A DNA stretch of 64,000 bases from Pseudomonadales bacterium. Lineage in GTDB: Bacteria > Pseudomonadota > Gammaproteobacteria > Pseudomonadales > Ketobacteraceae. Made by a program: the position numbers and the translations under genes. The stretch is taken from contig NZXG01000061.1 of the NCBI GenBank assembly GCA_002701845.1, forward strand, positions 186,001-250,000, given 5' to 3'. Shown here one piece after another: positions 17,942-29,792 of this stretch. Below the pieces are notes generated by a model. That model worked only from the letters and a program-made list of their open reading frames with translations, did not search any database and was not told the DNA's origin. Positions within the stretch are counted from its first letter, which is position 1, and the number at the start of each line of letters is the position of its first letter.

Positions 17942-18202
17942 AGAGATAAAGACGCTACACTTGATGTTGGGAATGCAGTGGGGTCCGTTCATATGACGCC
18001 TGATCCCAGTTGCCAATTTCCCTGCTCCGCTCAAAAAGCGGCTGCGGGTTGATTCTGAAAATACAGGGCTAATCGGTAAAACCGAACTATCTGGAAGCGC
18101 ATTGGGCTCAACCGGCCGGTCGCACGCCTAACATGTTTACACGTGTCTGCTGCTGAATCGCGTCTTTGCAGATAGTGTCCTAGATCGACACGGTGATCTG
18201 CA

Positions 18203-21034
18203 ATGGAAGACAGTTTGATGTACCGACAGTGGAGCACGTCGCACCTCTCAGGTTCGAATGCCACCTATGTCGAAGAGCTCTACGAAGCCTATCTGAAAGA
18301 TCCCAATTCCGTCCCGGAAGAATGGCGCGACAATTTCGATAAGCTCCCCCGCGTCAACGGTATCGAAGGCGAAGTTCCCCACTCCACCATCCGCGAACAT
18401 TTCCTGTATCAAGCCAAGAACAAAAGCCGGGTGCAACCTCTGGCGGTCAGCAGCGTTTCCTCCGAGCATGAGAAGAAACAGGTCAAAGTGCTGCAACTGA
18501 TCACCGGCTATCGGGTCCGGGGTCATCAGAAAGCCATGCTTGATCCACTGAATATTATGGAGCGGGAGACCGTTCCTGATCTGGAACTCACCCACCACGG
18601 ATTGTCAGCCGCCGATCTGGAGACGATTTTTCAGACCGGGAATGTGTTCCTGGGGCGGGAAGAAGCCACCCTGCGGGAAATTGTCGAGGCGCTGGACCGA
18701 ACCTACTGCACCTCCATCGGTGTGGAATACATGCACATCGTGGACACCGCCGAGAAGCGCTGGATTCAACAGCGTATGGAGAGTGTCCGTTCCCACCCCA
18801 ACTACAGTGTGGACGTCAAAACCCATCTGCTGGAGCGGTTGATCGCTGCCGAAGGCCTGGAGCGCATGCTGGCCACCAAATACCCCGGCACCAAGCGCTT
18901 TGGTCTGGAGGGGGCGGAAAGTCTGATACCCTGCCTGGATGAAATCGTGCAGCGGGCCGGCAGCTATGGCGCCAAGGAGCTGGTAATCGGGATGGCCCAT
19001 CGGGGGCGACTCAATGTGCTGGTGAATATTCTGGGTAAAAACCCGGCGGATCTGTTCAGCGAATTTGAGGGCACCAAAAAGAACGAAGTGGGTTCCGGTG
19101 ATGTGAAATACCACCAGGGCTTCTCTTCCAACGTGATGACACCGGGCGGAGAATTACACCTGGCGCTGGCGTTCAATCCCTCGCATCTGGAAATTGTATC
19201 TCCGGTGGTGGAAGGCTCCGTCCGCGCCCGCCAGGATCGTCGTAAGGATAAAAAAGGCGATAAGGTGGTGCCGGTGTTGATCCACGGCGATGCCGCGTTC
19301 GCCGGTCAGGGCGTGGTCATGGAAACCTTTCAGATGTCCCAGACCCGTGGTTTCAAAACCGGGGGAACGGTACATATTATCGTCAACAATCAGGTGGGCT
19401 TTACCACCAGTTACCGCCATGACGCGCGCTCCACGGAATACTGCACCGATGTGGCGAAAATGGTGCAGGCACCGATTTTCCACGTCAATGGTGACGATCC
19501 CGAGGCCGTGCTTTTTGTCACCCAAATGGCCATCGATTTCCGTCAGCAATTCAAAAAGGATGTGGTTATCGATCTGATCTGTTATCGGGCCCGGGGCCAC
19601 AACGAGGCTGACGAACCCGCCATCACCCAGCCGATGATGTATTCCGTGATTCGTAAAAAGAAGAATCCCCGGGAGATCTACGCGGACCGATTGGTGGAAC
19701 AGGGTACCTTTGATCAGGACCGTATTAAGGCCATGACGGACGAGTACCGGTCTGCCCTTGATGATGGGCAGCATGTGGTCAAATCCCTGGTGAAACAGCC
19801 CAACACCGAACTGTTCGTGGACTGGAGTCCTTATCTGGGCCATGACTACGAAGCGTATTACGACACCAGTGTGGATGCCAAACTGATTCACGATTTGGCG
19901 CAGAAGTTGGACCAGCTGCCAGAAAGTTTTGTGGTGCAGCGACAGGTCACCAAGATTCGCGAGGATCGGCAGAAGATGGCAGCGGGTGCGCTTTCCATAG
20001 ACTGGGGTTTTGGCGAAACCATGGCCTATGCAACCCTGCTGCATGAGGGCTATCCGGTGCGGATCACCGGGCAGGACGTGGGCCGGGGCACCTTTTCTCA
20101 TCGCCACGCGGTGATTCACAACCAGAAAGCGCCCGGTACCCATGTGCCGTTGAAAACCATCGGCGAGAAAGACGTCCGCTTTGATATCTATGATTCCCTG
20201 TTATCGGAAGAGGCGGTGGTAGCTTTCGAATATGGCTATGCCACCACCGCACCCAAGGGCCTGGTGGTGTGGGAAGCCCAGTTCGGTGACTTTGCCAATG
20301 GCGCCCAGGTGGTGATCGATCAGTTTATCTCCTCCGGTGAACACAAGTGGATGCGGTTGTGTGGTCTCACCATGTTGCTGCCCCATGGTTACGAAGGCCA
20401 GGGTCCCGAGCACTCTTCGGCTCGCCTGGAGCGCTTCCTGCAACTGTGCGCGGAGCACAATATTCAGGTATGTGTACCCACCACCCCGGCTCAGGTTTTT
20501 CATATGCTGCGCCGGCAGGCCATTCGCCCCCTGCGCAAACCCCTGATCGTGATGTCACCCAAGAGCCTGCTGCGGCATAAACTGGCCAAGAGCAGTCTGG
20601 ATGATTTGGCCAATGGCCACTTCAAGGTGGTGCTGGACGATGCCTGGGAACACGATCCCAAGCAGATCAAACGGGTGGTGTTGTGTAGCGGAAAGGTGTA
20701 CTACGACTTGTTCGAACACCGGGCTCATAAAGAGATCCAGGACACCTTGGTGGTGCGCATTGAGCAACTGTACCCGTTCCCGGAACAGGAGCTGTACGAC
20801 ATGCTGGCGCCCTACAAAAACGTGAAGTCCATCGTCTGGTGCCAGGAAGAACCCATGAATCAGGGCGCCTGGTATTGCAGCCAGCATCACATGCGTCACG
20901 TGGTTCACCGGCTTTACCCCAAACTCTTGCTTCAATATTCGGGTCGCGAGGCATCCGCGGCACCGGCAGCGGGTTACATGTCCCTGCACCTGGAAGAGCA
21001 GGCGAATCTGGTGGATCAGGCCTTCACCAGTTGA
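18203..21034 (+). CDS. sucA: 2-oxoglutarate dehydrogenase E1 component
   Basis: A 943-residue thiamine-diphosphate enzyme that decarboxylates 2-oxoglutarate and succinylates the lipoyl group of SucB. The N-terminal peripheral segment (LSGSNATYVEELYEAYLKDP) is standard; the catalytic core shows GMAHRGRLNVL, then the ThDP Mg region HGDAAFAGQGVV and NNQVGFTT, and RARGHNEADEP. The C-terminal half carries HRHAVIHNQ and GYATTAPKGLVVWEAQFGDF. ATG 18203 is chosen by family length; another in-frame ATG lies five codons later. It is followed 64 bp later by sucB. Confidence 0.97.
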   Translation: MEDSLMYRQWSTSHLSGSNATYVEELYEAYLKDPNSVPEEWRDNFDKLPRVNGIEGEVPHSTIREHFLYQAKNKSRVQPLAVSSVSSEHEKKQVKVLQLITGYRVRGHQKAMLDPLNIMERETVPDLELTHHGLSAADLETIFQTGNVFLGREEATLREIVEALDRTYCTSIGVEYMHIVDTAEKRWIQQRMESVRSHPNYSVDVKTHLLERLIAAEGLERMLATKYPGTKRFGLEGAESLIPCLDEIVQRAGSYGAKELVIGMAHRGRLNVLVNILGKNPADLFSEFEGTKKNEVGSGDVKYHQGFSSNVMTPGGELHLALAFNPSHLEIVSPVVEGSVRARQDRRKDKKGDKVVPVLIHGDAAFAGQGVVMETFQMSQTRGFKTGGTVHIIVNNQVGFTTSYRHDARSTEYCTDVAKMVQAPIFHVNGDDPEAVLFVTQMAIDFRQQFKKDVVIDLICYRARGHNEADEPAITQPMMYSVIRKKKNPREIYADRLVEQGTFDQDRIKAMTDEYRSALDDGQHVVKSLVKQPNTELFVDWSPYLGHDYEAYYDTSVDAKLIHDLAQKLDQLPESFVVQRQVTKIREDRQKMAAGALSIDWGFGETMAYATLLHEGYPVRITGQDVGRGTFSHRHAVIHNQKAPGTHVPLKTIGEKDVRFDIYDSLLSEEAVVAFEYGYATTAPKGLVVWEAQFGDFANGAQVVIDQFISSGEHKWMRLCGLTMLLPHGYEGQGPEHSSARLERFLQLCAEHNIQVCVPTTPAQVFHMLRRQAIRPLRKPLIVMSPKSLLRHKLAKSSLDDLANGHFKVVLDDAWEHDPKQIKRVVLCSGKVYYDLFEHRAHKEIQDTLVVRIEQLYPFPEQELYDMLAPYKNVKSIVWCQEEPMNQGAWYCSQHHMRHVVHRLYPKLLLQYSGREASAAPAAGYMSLHLEEQANLVDQAFTS

Positions 21035-21098
21035 ATCCTATTCATCATTAACAACGCCTAAATTTGCTTGAGACCACAGCGGCGATTAAGGAACACAA

Positions 21099-22364
21099 AT
21101 GACAACTGAGATTAAAGCCCCCCAATTTCCTGAAGCAGTAGCCGATGGCACCGTTGCCACCTGGCACAAGAAACCAGGCGAGTCTGTATCCCGGGACGAA
21201 TTGTTGGTGGATATCGAAACCGACAAGGTCGTGCTGGAAGTGGTGGCCCCTCACGACGGTGTCGTGGGTAAAGTGGTAAAGGAAGAAGGGGACACGGTGC
21301 TTAGCCAGGAGCTGGTTGGCTATCTGGAAGAGGGCGAGGGCAGTGCACCGGACCCGGAACCGGCCAAATCGGAAAGCAAGCCCGCCGCGGAAACCGCAAG
21401 CAAGCAGCCCGCCGCCAAAGCAGCTGAGCCTGAAGCCGCCAGTGGTGAGGAAAACTGGGGCCCCGCCGTGCGCAAGCTGATTTCCGAGAACAACCTGGAC
21501 CCGGCGCAGATCAGCGGCACCGGCAAAGGTGGGCGAATTACCAAAGAAGACGTGCTCAATTACATGAAGAGCGGAGCCGCCGCCAAGTCAACCGCAGACA
21601 AAGCCGCGTCCGCGTCATCCGCTGAGTCCGCAGCCGCTCCCTCACCAGCGCCGGAACCCGGTGCCCGGGAAGAGCGCCGGGTGCCCATGACCCGGTTGCG
21701 GGCCCGGGTTGCCGAGCGCCTGGTGGCGGCCCAGCAAAATGCCGCCATGCTCACTACGTTTAACGAAGTGAACATGAAGCCAGTCATGGAAATGCGCAAA
21801 AACTATAAAGATATGTTTGAAAAAGCCCATGGCCACCGGCTCGGTTTTATGTCCTTCTTTACCATTGCGGCTTCGGAGGCACTGAAACGTTATCCTGCCG
21901 TAAACGCATCCATTGATGGTAATGATATTGTCTATCACGGTTACTACGATATCGGAGTGGCGGTATCCACGGATCGTGGCCTGGTGGTGCCCATCCTGCG
22001 CGACGTCGATAAAATGGGCTTCGCTGAAATCGAAGGCAAGATCGTCGATTACGGTAAAAAAGCGCAGTCTGGCAAGCTGTCACTGGAGGAAATGACCGGT
22101 GGAACGTTCACTATTTCCAATGGGGGGGTGTTTGGTTCCCTGTGGTCCACCCCCATTCTGAACCCACCACAGACGGCCATTTTGGGTATGCACAAGATTC
22201 AGGAGCGCCCCATGGCAGTCAATGGCCAGGTGGAAATACTGCCCATGATGTATCTGGCGCTGTCTTACGACCATCGGTTGATTGATGGCAAGGAGGCGGT
22301 ACAGTTCCTGGTCACCATCAAGGAGCTGATAGAGGATCCGGCGCGGATGTTGCTGGATCTGTAA
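21099..22364 (+). CDS. sucB: dihydrolipoyllysine-residue succinyltransferase (E2)
   Basis: A 421-residue E2 subunit. Domain order: lipoyl domain (residues 1-80, lipoyl Lys in [12 protein letters not shown]), an Ala/Pro/Glu-rich linker, the E3/E1 binding domain ([20 protein letters not shown], about 123-160), a second flexible linker, and the acyltransferase core with the catalytic [13 protein letters not shown] motif near 390. It forms the core of the 2-oxoglutarate dehydrogenase complex. Confidence 0.97.
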   Translation: MTTEIKAPQFPEAVADGTVATWHKKPGESVSRDELLVDIETDKVVLEVVAPHDGVVGKVVKEEGDTVLSQELVGYLEEGEGSAPDPEPAKSESKPAAETASKQPAAKAAEPEAASGEENWGPAVRKLISENNLDPAQISGTGKGGRITKEDVLNYMKSGAAAKSTADKAASASSAESAAAPSPAPEPGAREERRVPMTRLRARVAERLVAAQQNAAMLTTFNEVNMKPVMEMRKNYKDMFEKAHGHRLGFMSFFTIAASEALKRYPAVNASIDGNDIVYHGYYDIGVAVSTDRGLVVPILRDVDKMGFAEIEGKIVDYGKKAQSGKLSLEEMTGGTFTISNGGVFGSLWSTPILNPPQTAILGMHKIQERPMAVNGQVEILPMMYLALSYDHRLIDGKEAVQFLVTIKELIEDPARMLLDL

Positions 22365-22409
22365 GACCTGGTTCGAGTCACCGTCTGTGCCGGCAGTGGC
22401 TTGGTGTGA

Positions 22410-23879
<1,470 letters not shown>

Positions 23880-23896
23880 GTTTGCCGGGTTTTTCA

Positions 23897-23930
23897 ATCG
23901 GGCCGGGGATTATCTCAGCCCGATTTTTTT
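23897..23930 (+). terminator. rho-independent terminator after lpd
   Basis: ATCGGGC and GCCCGAT form a 7-bp stem around a 14-base loop, followed by a run of T (23925-23930). It lies 18 bp after the lpd stop and may partly separate sucAB-lpd from sucCD transcription. Confidence 0.7.
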
Positions 23931-24068
23931 CACTGGACTACGACTGTTCAGACAGCAGGTGAAGTCCCGCCTGCAGCGCACTAAGCGCAAACCGGTGCGA
24001 GGGAAATCAATCGCGTCAACCATGTTTAACGTGGACATTCCACACAATACGAGATCAATGGTGAGCCA

Positions 24069-25229
24069 ATGAACTTACATGAGTATCAAGCCAAGCAATT
24101 GTTCGCTCAGTATGGCCTGCCTGTTTCCAAGGGGATTGCTGCCAGCACCCCTCACGAAGCAGCCGAGGCCGCTGATGTGATCGGAGGTGATCGCTGGGTT
24201 GTTAAAGCGCAGGTGCACGCTGGGGGGCGTGGCAAAGCCGGGGGCGTGAAACTGGTGAACTCGAAGGAAGAGATTATCGAGTTTGCCAAGGTCAAGCTGG
24301 GCACCAATCTGGTGACCTACCAGACCGATGCCAAAGGTCAACCCGTCAACAAAATTCTGGTGGAAACCTGCACCGATATTGATAAAGAACTTTACCTGGG
24401 TGCGGTGGTGGACCGCGGTACCCGACGGGTGGTATTTATGGCGTCCACCGAAGGCGGTGTGGAAATCGAAAAGGTGGCAGAGGAAACGCCGGAAAAAATC
24501 CTCAAAGCTGAAATTGATCCTCTTATCGGTGCGCAGCCGTTCCAGGCCCGTAATCTGGGCTATAAGCTTGGTCTCACCAATGATCAGGTGAAGCAATTCA
24601 CCAAGATTTTCATGGGCCTTGCCAAATTGTTTGAAGAGAAAGACATCTCGCTGATCGAGGTGAACCCGCTGGTGATCACTTCCGAGGGCAACCTGCACTG
24701 TCTGGACGCTAAACTGGTGGTGGACGGCAATGCAGTATTGCGGCACCCCGATCTGGCGGATATGTATGATCCCACTCAGGAAGACGAGCGCGAGCGACGG
24801 GCGGCAGAGTGGGATCTGAACTATGTGGCACTGGAAGGTAACATTGGTTGTATGGTAAACGGGGCCGGACTGGCCATGGCCACCATGGACCTGATCAAGC
24901 TCAAGGGCGGTCAGCCCGCCAACTTCCTGGACGTTGGTGGTGGTGCCACCAAAGAGCGGGTAACCGAGGCGTTCAAGATCATTCTCTCCGATGCCAGTGT
25001 CGAAGCCGTTTTGGTGAATATTTTCGGTGGCATTGTCCGCTGTGACCTGATTGCCGAGGGGGTTATCGGTGCAGTGCAGGAAGTGGGTGTAAAAGTACCT
25101 GTGGTGGTACGCCTGGAAGGTAATAATGCCGATGTGGGTGCCAAGCTCCTGTCAGAAAGTGGAATGAACATCATCGCGGCCAGTGGATTCAATGATGCTG
25201 CGGAAAAAGTCGTCGCAGCGGTGAAGTGA
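24069..25229 (+). CDS. sucC: succinate-CoA ligase (ADP-forming) beta subunit
   Basis: A 386-residue ATP-grasp subunit that makes ATP (or GTP) from succinyl-CoA. The N-terminus [18 protein letters not shown] is the family signature. [17 protein letters not shown] (nucleotide-binding), the Mg site EVNPLV and the phosphate-helix region [28 protein letters not shown] are intact. The gene overlaps nothing, lies 189 bp after lpd and 10 bp before sucD. Confidence 0.97.
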   Translation: MNLHEYQAKQLFAQYGLPVSKGIAASTPHEAAEAADVIGGDRWVVKAQVHAGGRGKAGGVKLVNSKEEIIEFAKVKLGTNLVTYQTDAKGQPVNKILVETCTDIDKELYLGAVVDRGTRRVVFMASTEGGVEIEKVAEETPEKILKAEIDPLIGAQPFQARNLGYKLGLTNDQVKQFTKIFMGLAKLFEEKDISLIEVNPLVITSEGNLHCLDAKLVVDGNAVLRHPDLADMYDPTQEDERERRAAEWDLNYVALEGNIGCMVNGAGLAMATMDLIKLKGGQPANFLDVGGGATKERVTEAFKIILSDASVEAVLVNIFGGIVRCDLIAEGVIGAVQEVGVKVPVVVRLEGNNADVGAKLLSESGMNIIAASGFNDAAEKVVAAVK

Positions 25230-25239
25230 GAGGTTAATC

Positions 25240-26112
25240 ATGAGCGTTTTAATCAATAAGGACACCAAAGTCATATGCCAGGGTTTTACTGGTGCTCAAG
25301 GGACCTTGCACAGCACCCAGGCAATCGAATACGGCACCAAGATGGTGGGTGGTGTAACCCCCGGTAAAGGCGGCAGCGAACACTTGGGTCTGCCGGTATT
25401 CAATACCGTGGCGGAAGCCAAAGCCGAAACCGATTGTGATGCCACGGTGATTTACGTCCCGGCCGCCTTTTGTAAGGATTCCATTCTGGAAGCCGCCGAC
25501 GCCAATATTCCGCTGATTGTATGTATCACTGAGGGCATACCAGTACTGGACATGCTGTATGTGAAAGAGTACGTCAGCGCCAAGGGCCTGCGGTTGATCG
25601 GCCCCAATTGTCCCGGCATTATCACTCCCGGCGAGTGCAAGATTGGCATCATGCCCGGTCACATCCACCAGCCCGGCAAGGTGGGCATTGTGTCCCGCTC
25701 CGGTACCCTCACCTATGAGGCGGTGAATCAGACCACAGCGCTGGGATTTGGCCAGAGCACCTGTATCGGCATCGGCGGCGACCCGATTCCCGGCACTACC
25801 TTCATTGACGCGCTGGCGTTGCTGCAGGACGATCCGCAAACAGAAGCCATCATTATGGTGGGTGAAATTGGCGGTACTGCCGAGGAAGAGGCGGCGGACT
25901 TTATCAAGCACAATGTCACCAAGCCGGTGGTCTCTTATATTGCCGGGGTTACCGCGCCTCCCGGCAAGCGCATGGGTCATGCCGGCGCCATCATTGCCGG
26001 TGGCAAAGGCACAGCGGATGACAAGTTCCAGGCTTTGCAGTCCGCCGGGGTGAAAACTGTCCGCAATCCCTCGGAAATGGGCGCCTCTTTGAAGGAACTC
26101 ACCGGCTGGTAA
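25240..26112 (+). CDS. sucD: succinate-CoA ligase (ADP-forming) alpha subunit
   Basis: A 290-residue subunit with the CoA-binding Rossmann domain ([14 protein letters not shown] near residue 12) and the phosphorylated active-site His in [19 protein letters not shown] near 246. It pairs with SucC to form succinyl-CoA synthetase. GAGAGGTTAATC precedes the ATG. It is the last gene of the TCA block and is followed by a strong terminator. Confidence 0.97.
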   Translation: MSVLINKDTKVICQGFTGAQGTLHSTQAIEYGTKMVGGVTPGKGGSEHLGLPVFNTVAEAKAETDCDATVIYVPAAFCKDSILEAADANIPLIVCITEGIPVLDMLYVKEYVSAKGLRLIGPNCPGIITPGECKIGIMPGHIHQPGKVGIVSRSGTLTYEAVNQTTALGFGQSTCIGIGGDPIPGTTFIDALALLQDDPQTEAIIMVGEIGGTAEEEAADFIKHNVTKPVVSYIAGVTAPPGKRMGHAGAIIAGGKGTADDKFQALQSAGVKTVRNPSEMGASLKELTGW

Positions 26113-26141
26113 TCCCGGCACCCTGAATCCAGCGCCATTGA

Positions 26142-26175
26142 AACCGGCTGCAGATTACTGTCAGCCGGTTTTTTT
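26142..26175 (+). terminator. rho-independent terminator of the suc operon
   Basis: AACCGGCTG and CAGCCGGTT form a 9-bp stem with an 11-base loop; the stem ends in T and is followed by five more T residues. It lies 29 bp after sucD. Confidence 0.85.
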
Positions 26176-26250
26176 ATGTGTTAATGTTGGCCGAAATCAC
26201 GCCGGTGCCTCACCGCCCACACGTACGGTACGCAACGCTCAGGTGAAAAT

Positions 26251-27096
26251 ATGGGATACCAGCACCAACCATTCACCACAGCTCTGATCTCCCAGACAGG
26301 TATGTGGCGCTTAACCGCGCCTCTGCGGGCGTATTTTCGCCCCCGCTTTTACGGCCTGGAAAATTTTGACCCGGCCAAACCCACCCTGATGGTGGGTAAT
26401 CATACTCTGTTCGGGATACTCGATGTGCCGTTGTTGCTGGCCCGCATCTACCGCGATACCGGGGTACTGGTGCGCGCCCTGGCGGATCATCAGCATTATT
26501 ACGTCCCGCTGTGGCGCACTCTCCTGGATCGTACCGGTGCGGTGGAGGGTACCCGGGAAAACTGCAGTGAACTGATGCGACGGGGTGAACATGTGCTGGT
26601 GTTTCCGGGGGGCGCCCGGGAAGTGGCAAAACGCAAAGGCGAGCAGTATCAGCTGACCTGGAAGCGTCGCACCGGTTTTTGTGCCATGGCGATCCAACAC
26701 CATTATAATATTCTGCCGTTCGCGTCGGTGGGGCCCGATGATATGTATGACATTCTGCTGGATGCCGAGGATATATTACACTCCCCGGTGGGAAAATTAC
26801 TGCGCCGGGCAGGATTGTTGGAAAAGCATGGTCTGTTGCGGGGCGGCGATATGCTGATGCCAGTGCCACGGGGCCTGGGCGCGTCCATTATACCGCGACC
26901 GGAAACTTTTTATTTCGCCTTGGGGGAGCCAGTTACCGTGGCTCCGTTCAGTGGTCGACACGATGATCAGGATGCATTGTTTGAATTGCGGGATCAGGTG
27001 GCCTATGCGATTCAGGATTTGATCGGTGAACTGCTGTTGCTGCGGGAAACAGATGTGGATAAAAGCTGGCTGCGGCGGCTTGCCAATCAATTGTGA
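26251..27096 (+). CDS. acyltransferase of the PlsC/DAGAT-like group
   Basis: A 281-residue protein with MVGNHTLFGILDVPLLL near residue 47 and LVFPGGAREVAKRKGE near 116. The NH(T/M)L-G-x-D and FPGGxRE blocks are those of the DGAT2/TMEM68/phytyl-ester-synthase type of glycerolipid acyltransferase rather than of classical PlsC with HX4D. It would transfer a fatty acyl chain to a lipid alcohol at the membrane; the acceptor cannot be told. CAGGTGAAAAT precedes the ATG. It is monocistronic after the suc terminator and convergent with the GGDEF/EAL gene. Confidence 0.72.
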   Translation: MGYQHQPFTTALISQTGMWRLTAPLRAYFRPRFYGLENFDPAKPTLMVGNHTLFGILDVPLLLARIYRDTGVLVRALADHQHYYVPLWRTLLDRTGAVEGTRENCSELMRRGEHVLVFPGGAREVAKRKGEQYQLTWKRRTGFCAMAIQHHYNILPFASVGPDDMYDILLDAEDILHSPVGKLLRRAGLLEKHGLLRGGDMLMPVPRGLGASIIPRPETFYFALGEPVTVAPFSGRHDDQDALFELRDQVAYAIQDLIGELLLLRETDVDKSWLRRLANQL

Positions 27097-27114
27097 CCAA
27101 CGGCTAGCCGTTGG
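27097..27114. other. 18-bp perfect palindrome at a convergent gene junction
   Basis: CCAACGGCTAGCCGTTGG reads the same on both strands; it begins immediately after the acyltransferase stop and contains the stop codon of the GGDEF/EAL gene. As RNA it would form a 7-bp stem with a CUAG loop from either direction, but no T-run follows. Confidence 0.5.
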
Positions 27115-29503
27115 ACTGCCATCGGGAATAGCTGTGTATTTTTCGGTACAGATCCTCTGCGCTCATGGGTTTGCCATAATAAAAACCCTGCACATAGTCG
27201 CACTGGTTTTCCTTGAGAAAATCCGCCTGCTCCTCAATTTCCACACCCTCGGCCACCACTTTGAGTCCCAGTTTATGCGCCATTGCAATGACCGCGCTGG
27301 TTATTTCCATATCGTCCTTATCCACCGGGATATCGGTGACAAATGACCGGTCTACCTTGAGCACGTGGATAGGCAATCGTTTCAGATAATTCAGGGATGA
27401 ATAGCCGGTGCCAAAGTCGTCGATGGCGAGGATAATCCCCAATTGCTTGAGCATGTCCAGGGTGGCGATGGTGGCGTCGACATTTTCCATCAGCAGGCTT
27501 TCGGTGATTTCCACCTCCAACTGCCGGCTTTGAATGCCGGTGGCCTGAATCAAATCATTGATGATGGTGACCAGATTGGCGTCGTGAAACTGGCGGGGGG
27601 AGAGGTTGACCGCCACATGCCCGTCCGCCGGCAACAGACCCCGTTCGGTGAACTCGCGGATTTGTTCGCAGGCATTGCGCAACACCCATTCGCCGATGGG
27701 CAGGATCAGCCCGGAGTCTTCCGCCACTGGAATAAACTCAGAGGGAGGTACAAACCCCCGCTCCGGATGGTGCCAGCGCAGTAGTGCCTCATAGCCCACC
27801 AGCGTATTGGTGGTCAGATCGATTTGTGGCTGATAGTAAAGTTCAAATTCATCCTTTTGCAACGCCACCCGCAATTCCGCTTCCAGCTCCAGCTGGCGGG
27901 TCAGTTCCACGTTCATCTCGTCGGAGAAAAACTGATAATTATCCCGCCCTCTGGCCTTGGCCCGGTACATGGCCAGGTCCGCATTCTTCATCAACGCACT
28001 GGCATCCGCTGCATCCTTCAGTCCGATGCTGATGCCAATACTGGTGGTAATGATCACTTCCAGCCCCGTGAGGCGAATGGGTACTTTAAGGACATCCAGC
28101 ACTTTACGGGCGACCGCGTCCGCTTCGTGGGTGTTATGAATTTCCGGCACCAGAATGGTAAATTCATCACCTCCCATGCGCGCTACCGTGTCACCTGGGC
28201 GGGTGCAGAACCGCAGGCGGTGGGCGATGGCCTTTAACAACTCATCACCCTGATCATGGCCCATGGTGTCATTGATTTTTTTGAAATGATCAATATCCAG
28301 GAAGAACAGCGCCAGCATGCTGTCTTCCCGCTCCGCGTGCTTGATGGCCTTTTCCAGACGGTTGCGGAACAGGTGCCGGTTGGCCAGCTTGGTCAGGGGA
28401 TCGTACAAAGCCAGTTGTTCCAGTTGCAGCTGCACTGATTTCAGTTCTGATATGTCCGACAGGCTGCCCAGATAGCCGACGATACGGCCATTGCCCTCAT
28501 ACAGTGGCTTGGCCTGACAGATCACATTAACATCTTCACCATCGTCCCGCAGCATGCGGTATTCCATGCGGAACTCCTCGCCACGGTCCAGGGATTCGCG
28601 CCAGCGGGACAACACCTGGAAACGTTCTTCCGGGTGCAGGGTTTTCACCCAGCTTTCCTGGGTAAGATGAATGTCGTAGATGTTGGTGATTTCCCGCCAG
28701 CGGGTATTGACGTAGGTGTATTGCCCCTGCTCATCCGTTTGAAATACCCCTACCGGCGAGGACGCCGTGAGCGTTCGGAAACGTTCCTCACTGTCTCGCA
28801 ACGCCACATTATCATGTTCGATCTTGGCCACCATGCCGTTGAAAGCATCCACCAGATTTCCCAGTTCATCATCGGTGATCCGTTCCGCTCTGAGGGCGTA
28901 GTTATCCGACTGGCGAATGCGGATAGCGGTGTCCTGCAGGCGTTTGATGGGGCCGGTGATAAAGGATTGCAGGCGCATGGCCAACAGCAGGCTGATGAAC
29001 AAGGTAAACAATATGGTGATGATACCGGTGGTGATATGCAAAAACAGGCTTTCCCGCAAGCCCGCCCGATCCACCAATAGATACAGGGTGCCAATGACCG
29101 TGTCATCAAAAATAACCGGTTCCTTGATGACATCAAAATTCCGGTAGCTGCTGGCACCCGGCATACGCAATGCACAACGTTCCTGTGCGTAGGAACTGCG
29201 TTCAAAAGCGGCAAACAATTGATCGTCTGCATCGTACAGACAGGCCAGGGTAATGGCCTTGTGGGCTTTCAGGGATTCCAGGTTGTCTGTGGCGCTTTCC
29301 TGATCCAGAAACTCCAGGGCTGCGGTGCTGCGATCCGCCAGAATGGTGGCAATGACCTTAAATTCCTGTGCCGCTTTACTGTGGGCACTGTGATAGTCGT
29401 AGAGCGAGAAGAAAATACCGGAAACCAACAGCGCCAGACCGGTGGTGGTCATGGCAATCAATACGGTTTTGAAGCGCAGGGAGACGCTGCGTAACTGCTT
29501 CAT
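27104..29503 (-). CDS. membrane GGDEF-EAL c-di-GMP enzyme with CHASE8, HAMP and PAS domains
   Basis: A 799-residue sensor. Order: helix 1 (about 12-35), a periplasmic region resembling CHASE8 ([19 protein letters not shown]), helix 2 (about 155-178), HAMP (to about 235), PAS (about 240-355, [16 protein letters not shown]), GGDEF ([12 protein letters not shown] near 441) and EAL ([14 protein letters not shown] near 571, [10 protein letters not shown] further on). Both catalytic signatures are intact, so it could synthesise or hydrolyse c-di-GMP; the direction is not predictable. AGAGG lies 7 bases before the ATG. c-di-GMP often controls adhesion, so cross-talk with the Tad pilus is possible but speculative. 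Confidence 0.9.
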   Translation of the reverse strand: MKQLRSVSLRFKTVLIAMTTTGLALLVSGIFFSLYDYHSAHSKAAQEFKVIATILADRSTAALEFLDQESATDNLESLKAHKAITLACLYDADDQLFAAFERSSYAQERCALRMPGASSYRNFDVIKEPVIFDDTVIGTLYLLVDRAGLRESLFLHITTGIITILFTLFISLLLAMRLQSFITGPIKRLQDTAIRIRQSDNYALRAERITDDELGNLVDAFNGMVAKIEHDNVALRDSEERFRTLTASSPVGVFQTDEQGQYTYVNTRWREITNIYDIHLTQESWVKTLHPEERFQVLSRWRESLDRGEEFRMEYRMLRDDGEDVNVICQAKPLYEGNGRIVGYLGSLSDISELKSVQLQLEQLALYDPLTKLANRHLFRNRLEKAIKHAEREDSMLALFFLDIDHFKKINDTMGHDQGDELLKAIAHRLRFCTRPGDTVARMGGDEFTILVPEIHNTHEADAVARKVLDVLKVPIRLTGLEVIITTSIGISIGLKDAADASALMKNADLAMYRAKARGRDNYQFFSDEMNVELTRQLELEAELRVALQKDEFELYYQPQIDLTTNTLVGYEALLRWHHPERGFVPPSEFIPVAEDSGLILPIGEWVLRNACEQIREFTERGLLPADGHVAVNLSPRQFHDANLVTIINDLIQATGIQSRQLEVEITESLLMENVDATIATLDMLKQLGIILAIDDFGTGYSSLNYLKRLPIHVLKVDRSFVTDIPVDKDDMEITSAVIAMAHKLGLKVVAEGVEIEEQADFLKENQCDYVQGFYYGKPMSAEDLYRKIHSYSRWQSNG

Positions 29504-29792
29504 CCGCAGGCCTCTGCGCTGGGTGGCACAGTAGTAGAGCCTGCCAGCTGTTGCCTTAACTCTCGTTCGCGCACCTTGTTCAACCTGACAGTTGTTTTAG
29601 CGGTGAGTGTTACTGGCGCCGCAGACATCATTCCGAATGCGGCTACCAATCGGCCTGTACCTCAGCTCAAGTTTAGTCTTGCTGAGACATTTTACAAGAT
29701 TTACAAAGAGTTATAGGGGGGACTGTCGAATTTGTATGATTTGCAGCCAAAGCACTCCGGGGGGGTTGTGGTGGCGGGTTTGTCAATCCGGT

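Larger units (their letters stand above)
17867..18202 (+). other. long structured sdhB-sucA leader region
   Basis: A 336-bp gap. It holds a good promoter, a strong 10-bp hairpin with TTCG loop, a second 5-bp hairpin (CCGCT/AGCGG, 18027-18041) and an 11-bp direct repeat (AATGCAGTGGG at 17896-17906 and 17972-17982). No gene was found in it. If the promoter is used, sucA mRNA has a leader of about 300 bases. Confidence 0.5.
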
